Shown here: piece by piece, positions 41,314 to 50,231 of the stretch
How positions within the stretch are numbered: the first letter of the stretch is position 1
How the letters are laid out: each line of letters begins with the position of its first letter
NCBI RefSeq assembly: GCF_001908095.1
Contig: NZ_MKGR01000003.1
Coordinates: 94,679-158,678 of the forward strand
Reading direction: 5' to 3'
Length of the DNA stretch: 64,000 nt
From: Xenorhabdus thuongxuanensis
GTDB lineage: Bacteria; Pseudomonadota; Gammaproteobacteria; Enterobacterales; Enterobacteriaceae
The notes under the pieces: model-generated
What the model was told of the DNA's origin: nothing
What the model saw: the letters and a program-made list of their open reading frames with translations, nothing else
Databases searched by the model: none
Program-made: the position numbers and the translations under genes

Positions 41314-41997
41314 ATGTTAACGCGCTTATTTGTTACAGGCACGGATACCAACATCGGTAAAACAGTTGTTACCCGCGCATTATTGCAAGTCTTTAATCGT
41401 GAAGGAACAACCGTAGTAGGATATAAACCTATTGCGATAGAAAAACATGAAACTCCGGAGGGAATACGTAATCGTGATGCCTTAGTCATACATAGATCTT
41501 CACCGGTACAAGTGGATTATGAAGAAATCAATCCTGTTATTTGGGAAAACAATTATGAAGAAGAAAATCGTGCTGATTTTACTCAAATGACAAAAAGTTT
41601 AAGAAATTTAGGCTATAAAGCAGATCGTGTCATTATTGAAGGTAACGGTGGCTGGCGTATGTTACTGGAAGATGAAACGTTTTATTCTGATTGGGTTGTG
41701 CAAGAAAAAATTCCCGTCATTTTGGTCGTTGGTATTCAGGAAGGTTGTGTTAACCATGCCATTCTAACTGCGCAATCCATCATGAATGATGGTCTACCCC
41801 TGATTGGTTGGATTGCAAATCGCATCAATCCAGGACTAGCGCATTACGCCAAGGTATTGGAAAGGTTACGGCGTCACATACCAGCTCCACAATTGGGAGA
41901 AATACCTTATCTTTTAAGACCAGAAGAGCGTGATTTATCTTGTTATCTGGATGTTCCTGCGATATTGGCATTTGATAATTTACCCCTTGATGATTAA
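41314..41997 (+). CDS. bioD2: ATP-dependent dethiobiotin synthetase BioD2 (YnfK)
   Basis: A P-loop carboxylase-fold protein of 227 aa. The Walker A-like motif is GTDTNIGKTVVTRALL, and IIEGNGGWRMLL is the BioD switch region. The later IGWIANRINP follows the family. The long HVTIE-type acid segment is replaced by EEINPVIWENN. It matches YnfK, the second BioD of E. coli, whose role is less clear than that of BioD1. Confidence 0.92.
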   Translation: MLTRLFVTGTDTNIGKTVVTRALLQVFNREGTTVVGYKPIAIEKHETPEGIRNRDALVIHRSSPVQVDYEEINPVIWENNYEEENRADFTQMTKSLRNLGYKADRVIIEGNGGWRMLLEDETFYSDWVVQEKIPVILVVGIQEGCVNHAILTAQSIMNDGLPLIGWIANRINPGLAHYAKVLERLRRHIPAPQLGEIPYLLRPEERDLSCYLDVPAILAFDNLPLDD

Positions 41998-42008
41998 AAA
42001 GAGAAATA

Positions 42009-42035
42009 AAAAGGGAGCTAATTACGCTCCCTTTT
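42009..42035. terminator. Terminator between bioD2 and ynfD
   Basis: AAAAGGGAGC (42009-42018) pairs exactly with GCTCCCTTTT (42026-42035), 7-base loop. It serves both convergent genes. Confidence 0.9.
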
Positions 42036-42054
42036 CCGAAAGTCAGAAGGAATA

Positions 42055-42369
42055 TTACTCTTGGCCTTTCTTATCACTTTGTATTTCGGTTGGAGCCGTG
42101 TCAGTGTGAGAAAGACGGACGTAGACTATTTTTTGTTTGCCGTGATCACAATAACCAACAATTTTTCCATTTGTAGTATTGTTTTCAGTAACTTTATCAC
42201 TAGGGACTAAGTCAAGGCTAAAATCTGTTTGTGAAACACCATTTTTGATAATTTTCTGTGCAATTTCTTCTTTCAAGCTTTCACATGTTACCTTTTGTGA
42301 ATCTTGAGCTTGCACCACAAAGGGAGAAAGCGCAAAAAACAAAGCTCCAGTCAGTAGGATCTTTTTCAC
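42055..42369 (-). CDS. ynfD: YnfD, DUF1161 periplasmic protein
   Basis: About 104 aa. A signal peptide (VKKILLTGALFFALSPFVVQAQ) is followed by the DUF1161 core CESLKEEIAQKIIKNGVSQTDFSL with the second Cys in IVGYCDHGKQKIVYVRL. Two Cys probably form a disulfide. AAGGAG is followed by ATGATGGTG: the GTG has the best spacing (6 bases) and gives the usual MKK start, though either ATG (42375 or 42372) is possible. The function is unknown. Confidence 0.85.
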   Translation of the reverse strand: MKKILLTGALFFALSPFVVQAQDSQKVTCESLKEEIAQKIIKNGVSQTDFSLDLVPSDKVTENNTTNGKIVGYCDHGKQKIVYVRLSHTDTAPTEIQSDKKGQE

Positions 42370-42379
42370 CATCATCTCC

Positions 42380-42601
42380 TTATCTTGATGTCAGTGTTGA
42401 TTTTATTAAGGTACCTGTATTGATATCCAGACAACGTTTCGTGCTTGGTTCCCAGTAAGCATTAATATCGGAACTTTTCATACAGACTTCACGATTATCA
42501 ACTTCCATTTCATACTTATCAAACTCTTTCTCTTTACAGTTGTCCACTTTCTCACGCACAAGGCATAGAGAATGTTGGTAACTATTAATCCCTATGTACG
42601 C
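42380..42601 (-). pseudogene. ynfB: ynfB (DUF1283) stump lacking its signal peptide
   Basis: The minus frame from 42601 to TAA 42380 reads ...LVREKVDNCKEKEFDKYEM then NAYWEPSTKRCLDINTGTLI. This is the DUF1283 core of YnfB (EKEWDK and NAYWEPNTLRCLDRRTGR in E. coli, from memory). There is no ATG or signal peptide; the frame opens inside the ydfG 3' end. GTG 42559 is the only early start and has no ribosome-binding site. It lies directly upstream of ynfD. Confidence 0.7.
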
Positions 42602-43331
42602 TTAATCCTGCGAATGATTGACAGACTGGCATCATTTCCAATGTATTAATATTGACGTGAGAAGGTAGGTTAGCAACCCAAAATACCGCTTCTGCAATAT
42701 CGTTCGTTGTCAATGCATCGGCGCCCGCATAAGTTTTATCAACTTTTTCCTTATTGCCTTTAAAACGAATATGAGAAAATTCGGTTCCTCCAACCAAACC
42801 AGGTTCAATATCGGTGACTCGAATATTCTTTCCATGCAAATCGGCTCTCAAGCCTAGACTAAACTGCTTGACAAAGGCTTTGGTGGCACCATATACGTTA
42901 CCGCCAGCATAAGGCCAATTTGCTGCGGTGGAACCAATATTGATAATGTGCCCATGATTGGCTTGTACCATATTAGGCAGCAAAGCCCGCGTCATGTTCA
43001 CTAGTCCTTTAATATTGGTATCGATCATTGTTTCCCAGTCATCAGGGTTAGATTGGTGAGCAGGTTCTAACCCTAACGCAAGCCCTGCATTATTCACAAG
43101 AACGTCTACATTACGTAGGCTATCTGGCAGTTGTTGAACTGTTTGCACGATTGCTGTGCGATCTCTCACATCAAATTGGATGGGGTGGAAGTTCTCACCC
43201 AATTCATTTTTCAACTGCTTCAATTTATCCTTACGGCGTCCTGTTGCAATGATGATGGAACCATGTTTGATAAATTTTCTTGCAATTGCCTCACCGAAAC
43301 CAGAAGTTGCTCCTGTCACAAAAACAATCAT
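42585..43331 (-). CDS. ydfG: NADP-dependent 3-hydroxy acid dehydrogenase YdfG
   Basis: A 248-aa classical SDR that oxidises serine, allo-threonine and 3-hydroxy acids in E. coli and reduces malonic semialdehyde. The cofactor motif is TGATSGFGEAIA, NNAG is in VLVNNAGLALG, and the catalytic Ser/Tyr/Lys are in GSTAAN and VYGATKAF. Full length, with ATG at 43331. Confidence 0.94.
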   Translation of the reverse strand: MIVFVTGATSGFGEAIARKFIKHGSIIIATGRRKDKLKQLKNELGENFHPIQFDVRDRTAIVQTVQQLPDSLRNVDVLVNNAGLALGLEPAHQSNPDDWETMIDTNIKGLVNMTRALLPNMVQANHGHIINIGSTAANWPYAGGNVYGATKAFVKQFSLGLRADLHGKNIRVTDIEPGLVGGTEFSHIRFKGNKEKVDKTYAGADALTTNDIAEAVFWVANLPSHVNINTLEMMPVCQSFAGLSVHRD

Positions 43332-43527
43332 AACTATCCTCTTATCTGCAATTTATTATCGTAATATCCATATTAGTAGAAAAAGTTGTTCCTCATTAGT
43401 CAAGGTGGAATTATAGTTTTATTGCCAATTCATTGTTTTTTTAAAAAATTATTTAACTGTGATTTAAAAGCGTTAGAATTGAAATCGGGGAATTTACTTC
43501 GAATGAATATCTTAAGATAAACACAAT

Positions 43528-43546
43528 GGCCCGTTAAATGCGGGCC
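43528..43546 (-). terminator. Hairpin after the ABC exporter gene
   Basis: GGCCCG (43528-43533) pairs with CGGGCC (43541-43546), 7-base loop. T-richness on the minus side is poor. It lies 16 bases after the exporter stop. Confidence 0.5.
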
Positions 43547-43561
43547 TGGAAAGGTCAGTAA

Positions 43562-45259
43562 TTAGTTTGCTCTTGCCTGTTCCATATATTCATGTAGAGA
43601 GCCATCAAATGCAATTTTCCCTTTGTCGATTCGGATTACTCGCTCAGCCAGTCTAAATACACGCGGATCATGGCTTATCATCAGCACAGTTTTACCACGA
43701 ACGATATTGTTCAATGATTCTGCAAAGCTATTTATTTTACTATTGTCCAGATAGGTAGTAGGTTCATCAAATAGCAGTATTTCTGGTGTCTTGAGGTACA
43801 AACGCGCTAACCCAATAACTTGCCTTTCACCACCCGACAAGGAAGAACCTTTTTCGTCAATATATGAATCCAAACCATCTTTCAATTTACCAAACAGTTC
43901 ATCACCGCCGGCTTTAATCAACGCAGAAATCATATCTTCTCTGGTTGATTCTGTATTGGCAATATGCAGATTATCGTATAATGTGCCTTTTATAATCTGA
44001 GTCTGTTGTGACATTACACCGAATTTTTGCAACCAACGCTGAGAATCGGGATTGTCCAGAACTTCGCCAAAAATTGAAACATGGCCTTCGTTTAATGGTG
44101 TTAAGCCAGTCACGATATCAAATATTGTACTTTTGCCTTGGCCGTTATCACCGACGATAAGAACTCGTTCTCCTTTTTGTATAGAGATATTCATATCTCT
44201 GAACAAAGTATCTCTGTCGTTATAGGAGAATTTCTTAATGCTGATATCAATAGTATTAGTACTACAATTTTCTACTGGTTGGCTTTGTTTGCGATTATTT
44301 GGCTGATAAGCTCCCAACAATTCTAAAACCCTGTCCAGCAAAGATTTGAGTGAAGCAAACTTATTTAGGTGATTACTATATCTCTTAATAGAATCAGACA
44401 TTAATTGCTCATAGGTAAATGCAGCAACAAAGTTACCTGGATTAATTGTTCCATCCATCAATAGCAAACCACCATACCAAAGCACGGCAATTGTCGATGC
44501 TAACTGTGCAAAAAAGCCAAGAGGAATGGATAGGGACATAAACAGTCCTGTGATCCTCTCGACATTTTTCACTTTAGTATTAGCATCATTAATTCTCTTC
44601 TTCTCCGATTCCTCAGAATTGAAAATCTTAACAGATTTGATCCAAGAAAGAGATTCTTGGATAACACCAGTTAATCGTGAGTTATAAATTTGCAGAATTC
44701 TTTCATAAACGGCCACTCTATTCGTGATTGGCTTGCTAATTACAGTTGTCAGACAAACCATCATAAATGCCAAAATAGCCAATTTAATATCAATCAGAGC
44801 CATAGCAATAAATGGACCAATTATTGATAGCGTGTCATAGAGAAATTCGCTATATAAATCTCTAACTCTATCTGCTACAAGGTAAGTATCGTTTTTTATT
44901 CTGAACGCCAGATTCGCTGAGTGAAATTTTCGAGTGATATGATAAGGAAAAGAGAGGAAAGAATCGACCAACGATTTCCTCATGTTATAACTCAATTCTG
45001 ATGCATTAATTGTTTGCATCCAAATAATAATGGCATGGCTTATGACAATTAATAATGACACTGCGATTAGAGAAGCAATTAATTCATTAAATGAAAAGGA
45101 AAGAATTAACTTATCCTTTAATAAAATGTTGACTAATTCTTGAACCAGAAATGGAAATAAAACCTCCGCTAAAGCTGCCACTATTGTAAAAACAATAGCC
45201 AGCACCAATGCTGTTTTTTGTTTACGTATAAAAGAATAAAGGAATATAATATATTTCAT
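43562..45259 (-). CDS. ABC exporter (fused membrane and ATPase domains)
   Basis: 565 aa. The ABC type-1 membrane domain with about six helices covers residues 1-310 (LVLAIVFTIVAALAEVLFPFLVQEL...). The ATPase domain has Walker A GDNGQGKST, Q-loop MSQQTQ, signature SLSGGERQVIGLAR, Walker B ILLFDEPTTYLD and switch ISHDPR. As a half-transporter it should work as a homodimer exporting a small molecule or peptide. It is third in a minus-strand run after the DDAH-like gene, with a 197-base gap, so it is probably but not surely in that operon. I cannot name its substrate. Confidence 0.9.
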   Translation of the reverse strand: MKYIIFLYSFIRKQKTALVLAIVFTIVAALAEVLFPFLVQELVNILLKDKLILSFSFNELIASLIAVSLLIVISHAIIIWMQTINASELSYNMRKSLVDSFLSFPYHITRKFHSANLAFRIKNDTYLVADRVRDLYSEFLYDTLSIIGPFIAMALIDIKLAILAFMMVCLTTVISKPITNRVAVYERILQIYNSRLTGVIQESLSWIKSVKIFNSEESEKKRINDANTKVKNVERITGLFMSLSIPLGFFAQLASTIAVLWYGGLLLMDGTINPGNFVAAFTYEQLMSDSIKRYSNHLNKFASLKSLLDRVLELLGAYQPNNRKQSQPVENCSTNTIDISIKKFSYNDRDTLFRDMNISIQKGERVLIVGDNGQGKSTIFDIVTGLTPLNEGHVSIFGEVLDNPDSQRWLQKFGVMSQQTQIIKGTLYDNLHIANTESTREDMISALIKAGGDELFGKLKDGLDSYIDEKGSSLSGGERQVIGLARLYLKTPEILLFDEPTTYLDNSKINSFAESLNNIVRGKTVLMISHDPRVFRLAERVIRIDKGKIAFDGSLHEYMEQARAN

Positions 45260-45456
45260 ATACTGATCACTGTTAAGTTATCAATCTAACTATTATAGAT
45301 AATATGTTAAAACTTACCATCCTATAAAAAAGCGACCAACTCCGTCCTTGGAGTATATTTATCCTGTGTCAATAAAATGCAATTTATATTGCAATTAACT
45401 CAATAATTTCGCATGAAATCATGTGATTAATATTATTGAATAATTTATTGCAACCT

Positions 45457-46383
45457 TTAGATTACCTGTATTTTATAAGAGTATCTATTTAAATGCATAA
45501 CCATGCAGGATAGCAGGGCACCGCTCTTCATATATTCAGATAAATTGAAAAGTTTTGGCGTTAATGCCAATTTAGAGCAAATTTTTTCCAACTCATGGTT
45601 TTTGTTCATTTCATAGATATACTCCTCCGTACCTGCTTTCAGATCATTAATATTAGATGAACAGAGAATATGTTGATTAACTCTGACAGAGTTACAAATT
45701 CCACTGTATGCAACATCTTTGCTAATACTGATGATGTTGGTTACTTTTTCTAGTTCTTTCAGCTCTTCGCTGTTAAATCCGTCGGTATAAACAAGTGTAT
45801 TTTCTTTATCCAAAGAGAAGATGCTGCAATCTAAATGGTAAAGATAAGGATCTCTTTCTTCCACTTTCACGATTTTTAGGCCGAATTTCTCTTCCATCCA
45901 GTCATAAGTTTTAATATCACTTCTTATTCCATAACCACCGACTAATACATTGTCATGTAGATATTTTAACTCAGCTTCACCTTCAAAATAGTAGGGTGAA
46001 ACTTCAGTTTTATAGCCCAATGATTCAAAGAAATTTACCCCAATAGGTGTTTCTGATCTTCTGATTTCTGATGCAAAATTGGCAACTATTGCGGTTGGAT
46101 CTTCATCACCAATAATAATTCCCAAGTTAGCAACATATACTTGATCTTGTAGTTCCTGGTGAGTATCAGATGGCAGCAAATAAACTAACGATTGTGATGA
46201 CATAAAGCTATATAGTTTATAGAACTGCCTTAAAGCCACTTTACTGTTAACATTGATAGCGGACTCATCCAGTTCCTCCATCCAAATGTTATTTCTTACA
46301 TTGGTATTTAATGAAAATGGAGGAGATAACAAAAACACTGGCATTTTCAGGTCAGAAATGATATTAGGAGAATTCTTTAACAT
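45457..46383 (-). CDS. DDAH/amidinotransferase-fold protein
   Basis: 308 aa of the guanidino-modifying (pentein) superfamily. Segments match the arginine deiminase-related/DDAH subgroup: YYFEGEAELKYL (acidic catalytic residue about Glu134/Glu136), YLYHLDCSIF (His183) and the nucleophile Cys293 in KSGALLSCMVMHLNR. So the Glu/His/Cys triad is present and the enzyme should be active on a guanidine or related group. The substrate could be arginine, a methylarginine or a peptide-bound residue. It is 33 bases downstream of the PSD-like gene and A+T-rich. Confidence 0.8.
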   Translation of the reverse strand: MLKNSPNIISDLKMPVFLLSPPFSLNTNVRNNIWMEELDESAINVNSKVALRQFYKLYSFMSSQSLVYLLPSDTHQELQDQVYVANLGIIIGDEDPTAIVANFASEIRRSETPIGVNFFESLGYKTEVSPYYFEGEAELKYLHDNVLVGGYGIRSDIKTYDWMEEKFGLKIVKVEERDPYLYHLDCSIFSLDKENTLVYTDGFNSEELKELEKVTNIISISKDVAYSGICNSVRVNQHILCSSNINDLKAGTEEYIYEMNKNHELEKICSKLALTPKLFNLSEYMKSGALLSCMVMHLNRYSYKIQVI

Positions 46384-46416
46384 TTTTAAACCTCAATTTT
46401 AGTTTATATTATTTGT

Positions 46417-47142
46417 TTATAGAGAGTCATCGTTAATTCTAACTATCTTAGTCATACCACCAGTAACATGTTCTTTTGCAGTTACCAATGAAGTTAATTC
46501 ATCATCATTAGCGACAGGGATCACTAAGTCTACTTGTGAACCATACCGAATCATTGAAAACCTATCACCCTGATATACAGCAGTATTTTGTTGTATATGG
46601 AACGGTGTTATCGTATCAACATCATAATCACCGACTTGAACCATATAATATTCTCTATTAATGCCAGGAGAGTAGACTTTATTGACAACTCGTTGGTTTA
46701 GATATAAATAGTCGTCATAAATTAATTCAATATTCTCTTTATAAAAAATATTATTCTCTACATCAATCATTGGTAGATTGTTGGTTTCCAGAGGTTCATG
46801 TTCTGCGTAACTAAGGATACCATCGTAAGGAACTCTATTAATATGCACGTCATAACATGTCATAAAGATACCAATGACAAGCGATCGCTTATTATAGTTT
46901 CTATCTCTGATGATATCCTGAATGCTATATTTTTTTCCTTTTACTTCAGTGATCGCTTCATCTGGGTTTAATATTCCACTATAGATAACGAACCCATCAG
47001 CAGGAGATAGAAAATATCTATCATCCGTATTGATTGTTCTCGCTGGATCCCTGAAAAAGCCTTCCTGAAAATAAGTTTCAGGTGGAAGATCAGGTAGCCC
47101 ATTAAATATCGATTTAATGGCTTCGTTCATTTTGCTATTCAT
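46417..47142 (-). CDS. Phosphatidylserine decarboxylase-family pyruvoyl enzyme
   Basis: 241 aa, shorter than housekeeping Psd and lacking a clear membrane anchor. Family motifs are present: FFRDPARTI, FLSPADG (Asp49), DVHINRVPYDG (His100) and the self-cleavage site YGSQVDLVIP (Gly201-Ser202, where most members have GST). The Asp/His/Ser autocatalytic triad is complete. Members of this fold include phospholipid decarboxylases and free amino-acid decarboxylases such as PsiD of psilocybin synthesis, so it may act on a soluble amino acid. It is the first gene of a run with a DDAH-like enzyme and an ABC exporter. AGAGG precedes the ATG. Confidence 0.82.
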   Translation of the reverse strand: MNSKMNEAIKSIFNGLPDLPPETYFQEGFFRDPARTINTDDRYFLSPADGFVIYSGILNPDEAITEVKGKKYSIQDIIRDRNYNKRSLVIGIFMTCYDVHINRVPYDGILSYAEHEPLETNNLPMIDVENNIFYKENIELIYDDYLYLNQRVVNKVYSPGINREYYMVQVGDYDVDTITPFHIQQNTAVYQGDRFSMIRYGSQVDLVIPVANDDELTSLVTAKEHVTGGMTKIVRINDDSL

Positions 47143-47400
47143 TATTACCTCTAAAAATGTTCGTCAACTAGAACATGAAACAGAGAAAAAACAACATCAT
47201 GCAAACATTTACAGCGAGATATGCTACAACCTATTATTAATTATTCAATTTTATTTTATTTGAGGGGATATTTATTTTTTGTTTGTCAATAAACACAATT
47301 TCACCTAAGTTATCTAGATTGATATATATAACCAATTAAATATAAATACATTTGTGATATAAATTATGGATAGTAAGGTAGTATATTATATATATCTGTC

Positions 47401-47416
47401 AGTGATATTTATCACA
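47401..47416. promoter_or_regulatory. CRP-like binding site
   Basis: AGTGATATTTATCACA fits the CRP consensus TGTGA-N6-TCACA except for the first base. The left arm of the larger inverted repeat (TTGTGATATAAA, near 47352) is a half-site of the same type. It is 259 bases from the PSD-like start and 540 from the dehydrogenase. Confidence 0.5.
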
Positions 47417-47674
47417 AATGTAAGAAAATATTTAATTAAAATTGAGATAAATGAAATTAAAAGGTCAATTTTTGATCTACTCTTACAATTGGAATAGGGA
47501 GGATTTTTATGAGCTGATATAACGTTACAAGTCAATTGAAAGAAATGCAGAATTTAATACTTGAATACCTGTACTTTAAGTAATTACACAAAAACAACAA
47601 ATTAATTACATTTTCATGGCATATTTTATTTGCTTTACCAATATCCAGAAATTATTTGCGTAAGAATTCAGATA

Positions 47675-47694
47675 TTTTGCAAATATATGCAAAA
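47675..47694. promoter_or_regulatory. Palindrome TTTTGCA-N6-TGCAAAA
   Basis: Perfect 7-bp arms flank AATATA. It lies about 200 bases upstream of the promoter for the amine-catabolism operon. It is a candidate operator, possibly for the operon's own GntR regulator. Confidence 0.35.
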
Positions 47695-47876
47695 ATTAAA
47701 AGTGATATCGAAAAAATATATGACAACAACCCTAAATTTTATAATCAGTTGAAATTACATAAACCATAGAAATCTTCGATCCTTCTCACAGATTTGTATT
47801 TTTTTTCTGATGAAAACATTAAAAGTTACATGTATGTATCTAGTTTTTCTCTTGTTTTTACATTTTTGCTACAAAT

Positions 47877-47905
47877 TTGACTAAAATGCAACCGTTAAAT
47901 ATATT
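47877..47905 (+). promoter_or_regulatory. Sigma70-type promoter of the aldehyde-dehydrogenase operon
   Basis: TTGACT (47877-47882) and TATATT (47900-47905) are separated by 17 bases. The expected start of transcription is about 45 bases before the ATG, which has an AAGGAGAGG ribosome-binding site. Confidence 0.6.
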
Positions 47906-47957
47906 AAATCATAGGTTATATTTTATCCCATTCAATCCATAAGGAGAGGAAGTAACC

Positions 47958-49388
47958 ATGTCGATACCAACGCTCAGGCACTTCATTGATGGTCAGTATA
48001 TTGAATCTAAAGGTTCCGAATATTTTGAGCTAGTGAGTCCGGTCACTGGTGAATCTTATGCGCGTTCTCCTAACGCGACCGCGGCGGATGTTGATGATGC
48101 TTATGCATCAGCTAAAAAGGCATTTAAAACATGGGGGCGTAGCATACCGTCGGCACGTCAGCGCGCGTTGTTAGCGCTAGCTGATGCGATAGAAAAAAAC
48201 GCCGAACGGTTGATTGAATTGCAAAGCCGTAATACAGGGCAGCTCAAGCACCTGATTGCCTCCGAAGAAGTTGCAACGTCTGTGGATCATATTCGCTTCT
48301 TCGCCGGTGCAGCTCGTTTTTTAGAAGGAAAGGCTACTGCTGAATATCTCCCTGATATGACTACCAGTATTCGGCGTGAACCGCTGGGTGTGGTGGGACA
48401 AGTTACTCCATGGAACTATCCGTTGATGATGGCAGTGTGGAAGATAGCGCCTGCTCTGGCAGCAGGTAATACCGTAGTGCTTAAACCGAGTGATACCACG
48501 CCAGAGAGCACTCTGTTGCTAGCTGAACTTGCCGCTCCATTCTTCCCTACCGGTACTTTCAACGTAGTGTTGGGTAATGCTAGCGCGGGCGTCCTGGTAG
48601 TTTCACACAAAACACCTGCTATGGTTTCTATTACTGGTTCTACACGTGCAGGTGTTCAGGTTGCCTCTTCGGCGGCGGCTAATCTCACCAGAGCACATCT
48701 GGAACTGGGTGGCAAAGCGCCGGTGATTATTTTTGCCGATGCGGATGTAGACAAGGCGGTGGAAACTATTGCTATTGCGGGGTACTTTAACGCTGGTCAG
48801 GACTGTACGGCGGCTTCACGTGTACTGGTGCATGAATCTATTCACGATATCTTCGTTACTAAATTGGTAGCAGCTGCTAAAGCTACCCGTTTTGGCGATC
48901 CAGAAGATAAAGAAGCGCTGTATGGGCCGCTTAATAATGTTCGCCAGCTAGAGCAGGTCAAAGGGTTTATTGCGCGCCTGCCCGCTCATGCCCGTATCGA
49001 AACAGGAGGTCGTCAGGCCAATCGATCGGGATATTATTTTGAACCTACGGTGATTACCGGTCTGGAGCAATACGATGAAGTGATTCAAACCGAGATTTTT
49101 GGCCCTGTCATCACAGTGCAGAAGTTCTTAACAGAACAGGAAGCTATCGAGAAAGCCAATGATGTGAAATACGGGTTAGCCTCCAGTGTCTGGACCCGTG
49201 ACCATGGTCGTGCGTTGCGCCTGTCTCGCGAGCTTGATTTTGGAACTGTCTGGATTAACACCCATATTCCTCTTACAGCAGAAGCACCACATGGTGGCTT
49301 CAAGAACTCTGGGTACGGTAAAGATTTGTCGGCTTATGGTTTTGAAGAATATACACGTATTAAACACGTGATGAGTTCCAACGATTGA
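47958..49388 (+). CDS. Aldehyde dehydrogenase, aminobutyraldehyde dehydrogenase-like
   Basis: 476 aa, NAD(P)-dependent. The cofactor/active-site motifs are complete: VTPWNYPLMMAVWKIAPALA, ITGSTRAGVQVA, the Glu in HLELGGKAPVI and the Cys in NAGQDCTAASRV. The C-terminal segment EIFGPVITVQKF...NDVKYGLASSVWTRD...GGFKNSGYGKDLSAYG is like gamma-aminobutyraldehyde/betaine aldehyde dehydrogenases (PatD). Its role should be oxidation of an omega-aminoaldehyde to an amino acid. First gene of a more G+C-rich operon (bases 48421-48480 are 55% G+C) with its own promoter. Confidence 0.9.
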   Translation: MSIPTLRHFIDGQYIESKGSEYFELVSPVTGESYARSPNATAADVDDAYASAKKAFKTWGRSIPSARQRALLALADAIEKNAERLIELQSRNTGQLKHLIASEEVATSVDHIRFFAGAARFLEGKATAEYLPDMTTSIRREPLGVVGQVTPWNYPLMMAVWKIAPALAAGNTVVLKPSDTTPESTLLLAELAAPFFPTGTFNVVLGNASAGVLVVSHKTPAMVSITGSTRAGVQVASSAAANLTRAHLELGGKAPVIIFADADVDKAVETIAIAGYFNAGQDCTAASRVLVHESIHDIFVTKLVAAAKATRFGDPEDKEALYGPLNNVRQLEQVKGFIARLPAHARIETGGRQANRSGYYFEPTVITGLEQYDEVIQTEIFGPVITVQKFLTEQEAIEKANDVKYGLASSVWTRDHGRALRLSRELDFGTVWINTHIPLTAEAPHGGFKNSGYGKDLSAYGFEEYTRIKHVMSSND

Positions 49389-49404
49389 TACAAGGACACC
49401 CACA

Positions 49405-50178
49405 ATGAATCAAAATAGATCTTCGCGCGACCTGGTATTACGTGCGCACTACGAGCTGTTTACTGACCGTGATGTGGGAGCGCTTGAGCGTTATTTTGCA
49501 CCGAATTTCATCGAGCATTCCCCATTGATTAAAGATGGTCTTGCCGGGCTGAGTGAGTTGGTACAGTCACATCCTGAACTGCATCATGAAACATCTCGCG
49601 TACTACAGGATGGTGATTTTGTTGCTATCCACGGTCGTTTTACGGGGTTAGACGATCAGCCGTTGGTTGGTTTCGATCTGTACCGAGTTGCTGATGGCTT
49701 AATCGTGGAGCACTGGGATGGTTTAGTACCGCAGTCCGTGCCCAACGCCAGTGGCCGAACTCAGTTAGATGGCCCGATTGAAACGGGCTATAGCAGTGAT
49801 AGGGAGAAGAATCGCGAATTAGTAGTTAATTTTTTCACGCGAACCTTGATCGAAGGGCACTATGATGAATTCGGCAACTATACCAATGGTGAGGAGTTTC
49901 GCCAGCACAGCCCCGATATTCCCGATGGCACGGCTGCAGTTGTTGCGTTTCTTAAGCAACTTAAAGATGAAGGAAGGGGACTGCATTATACAAAAATCCA
50001 TCGTACAGTAGCTGACGGTCAATTTGTTCTGACTCATTCAGAAGGAAGTATTGCCGGAGCACGTCATAGCTACTTTGAGCTATGGCGCGTCGAGAACGGC
50101 AAAGTGGCTGAGCTTTGGGATGCTATCTCACCAGTACCAGAGGACGCGCAAGCACTGCATCGCCACGGTATTTTTTAG
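49405..50178 (+). CDS. Tandem SnoaL/NTF2-like protein
   Basis: 257 aa with two copies of the NTF2-like fold. Residues about 8-115 (ELFTDRDVGALERYFAPNFIEHSP...YRVADGLIVEHWDGL) and about 135-250 (EFGNYTNGEEFRQHSPDIPDG...LWRVENGKVAELWDA) repeat the same pattern. Such proteins are small isomerases, hydrolases or ligand binders. It has no membrane or signal segment. It follows the dehydrogenase by 16 bases, with AAGGA before the ATG. The reaction is not known; it may handle an unstable imine or aldehyde intermediate. Confidence 0.8.
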   Translation: MNQNRSSRDLVLRAHYELFTDRDVGALERYFAPNFIEHSPLIKDGLAGLSELVQSHPELHHETSRVLQDGDFVAIHGRFTGLDDQPLVGFDLYRVADGLIVEHWDGLVPQSVPNASGRTQLDGPIETGYSSDREKNRELVVNFFTRTLIEGHYDEFGNYTNGEEFRQHSPDIPDGTAAVVAFLKQLKDEGRGLHYTKIHRTVADGQFVLTHSEGSIAGARHSYFELWRVENGKVAELWDAISPVPEDAQALHRHGIF

Positions 50179-50231
50179 TGTTATTTGCAGACATGCTGAA
50201 ATCCCGCATTATTTCAATCAGGAATTAGAGA

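Larger units (their letters stand above)
47143..47957. other. 815-bp A+T-rich divergent region
   Basis: No gene is seen. It separates the minus-strand PSD-like operon from the plus-strand aldehyde-dehydrogenase operon. It contains a 12-bp inverted repeat (ACATTTGTGATA 47348-47359 / TATCACAAATGT 47410-47421), a CRP-like site, a second palindrome and a good sigma70 promoter for the plus-strand operon. The region is much more A+T-rich than the operon to its right. Confidence 0.6.
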
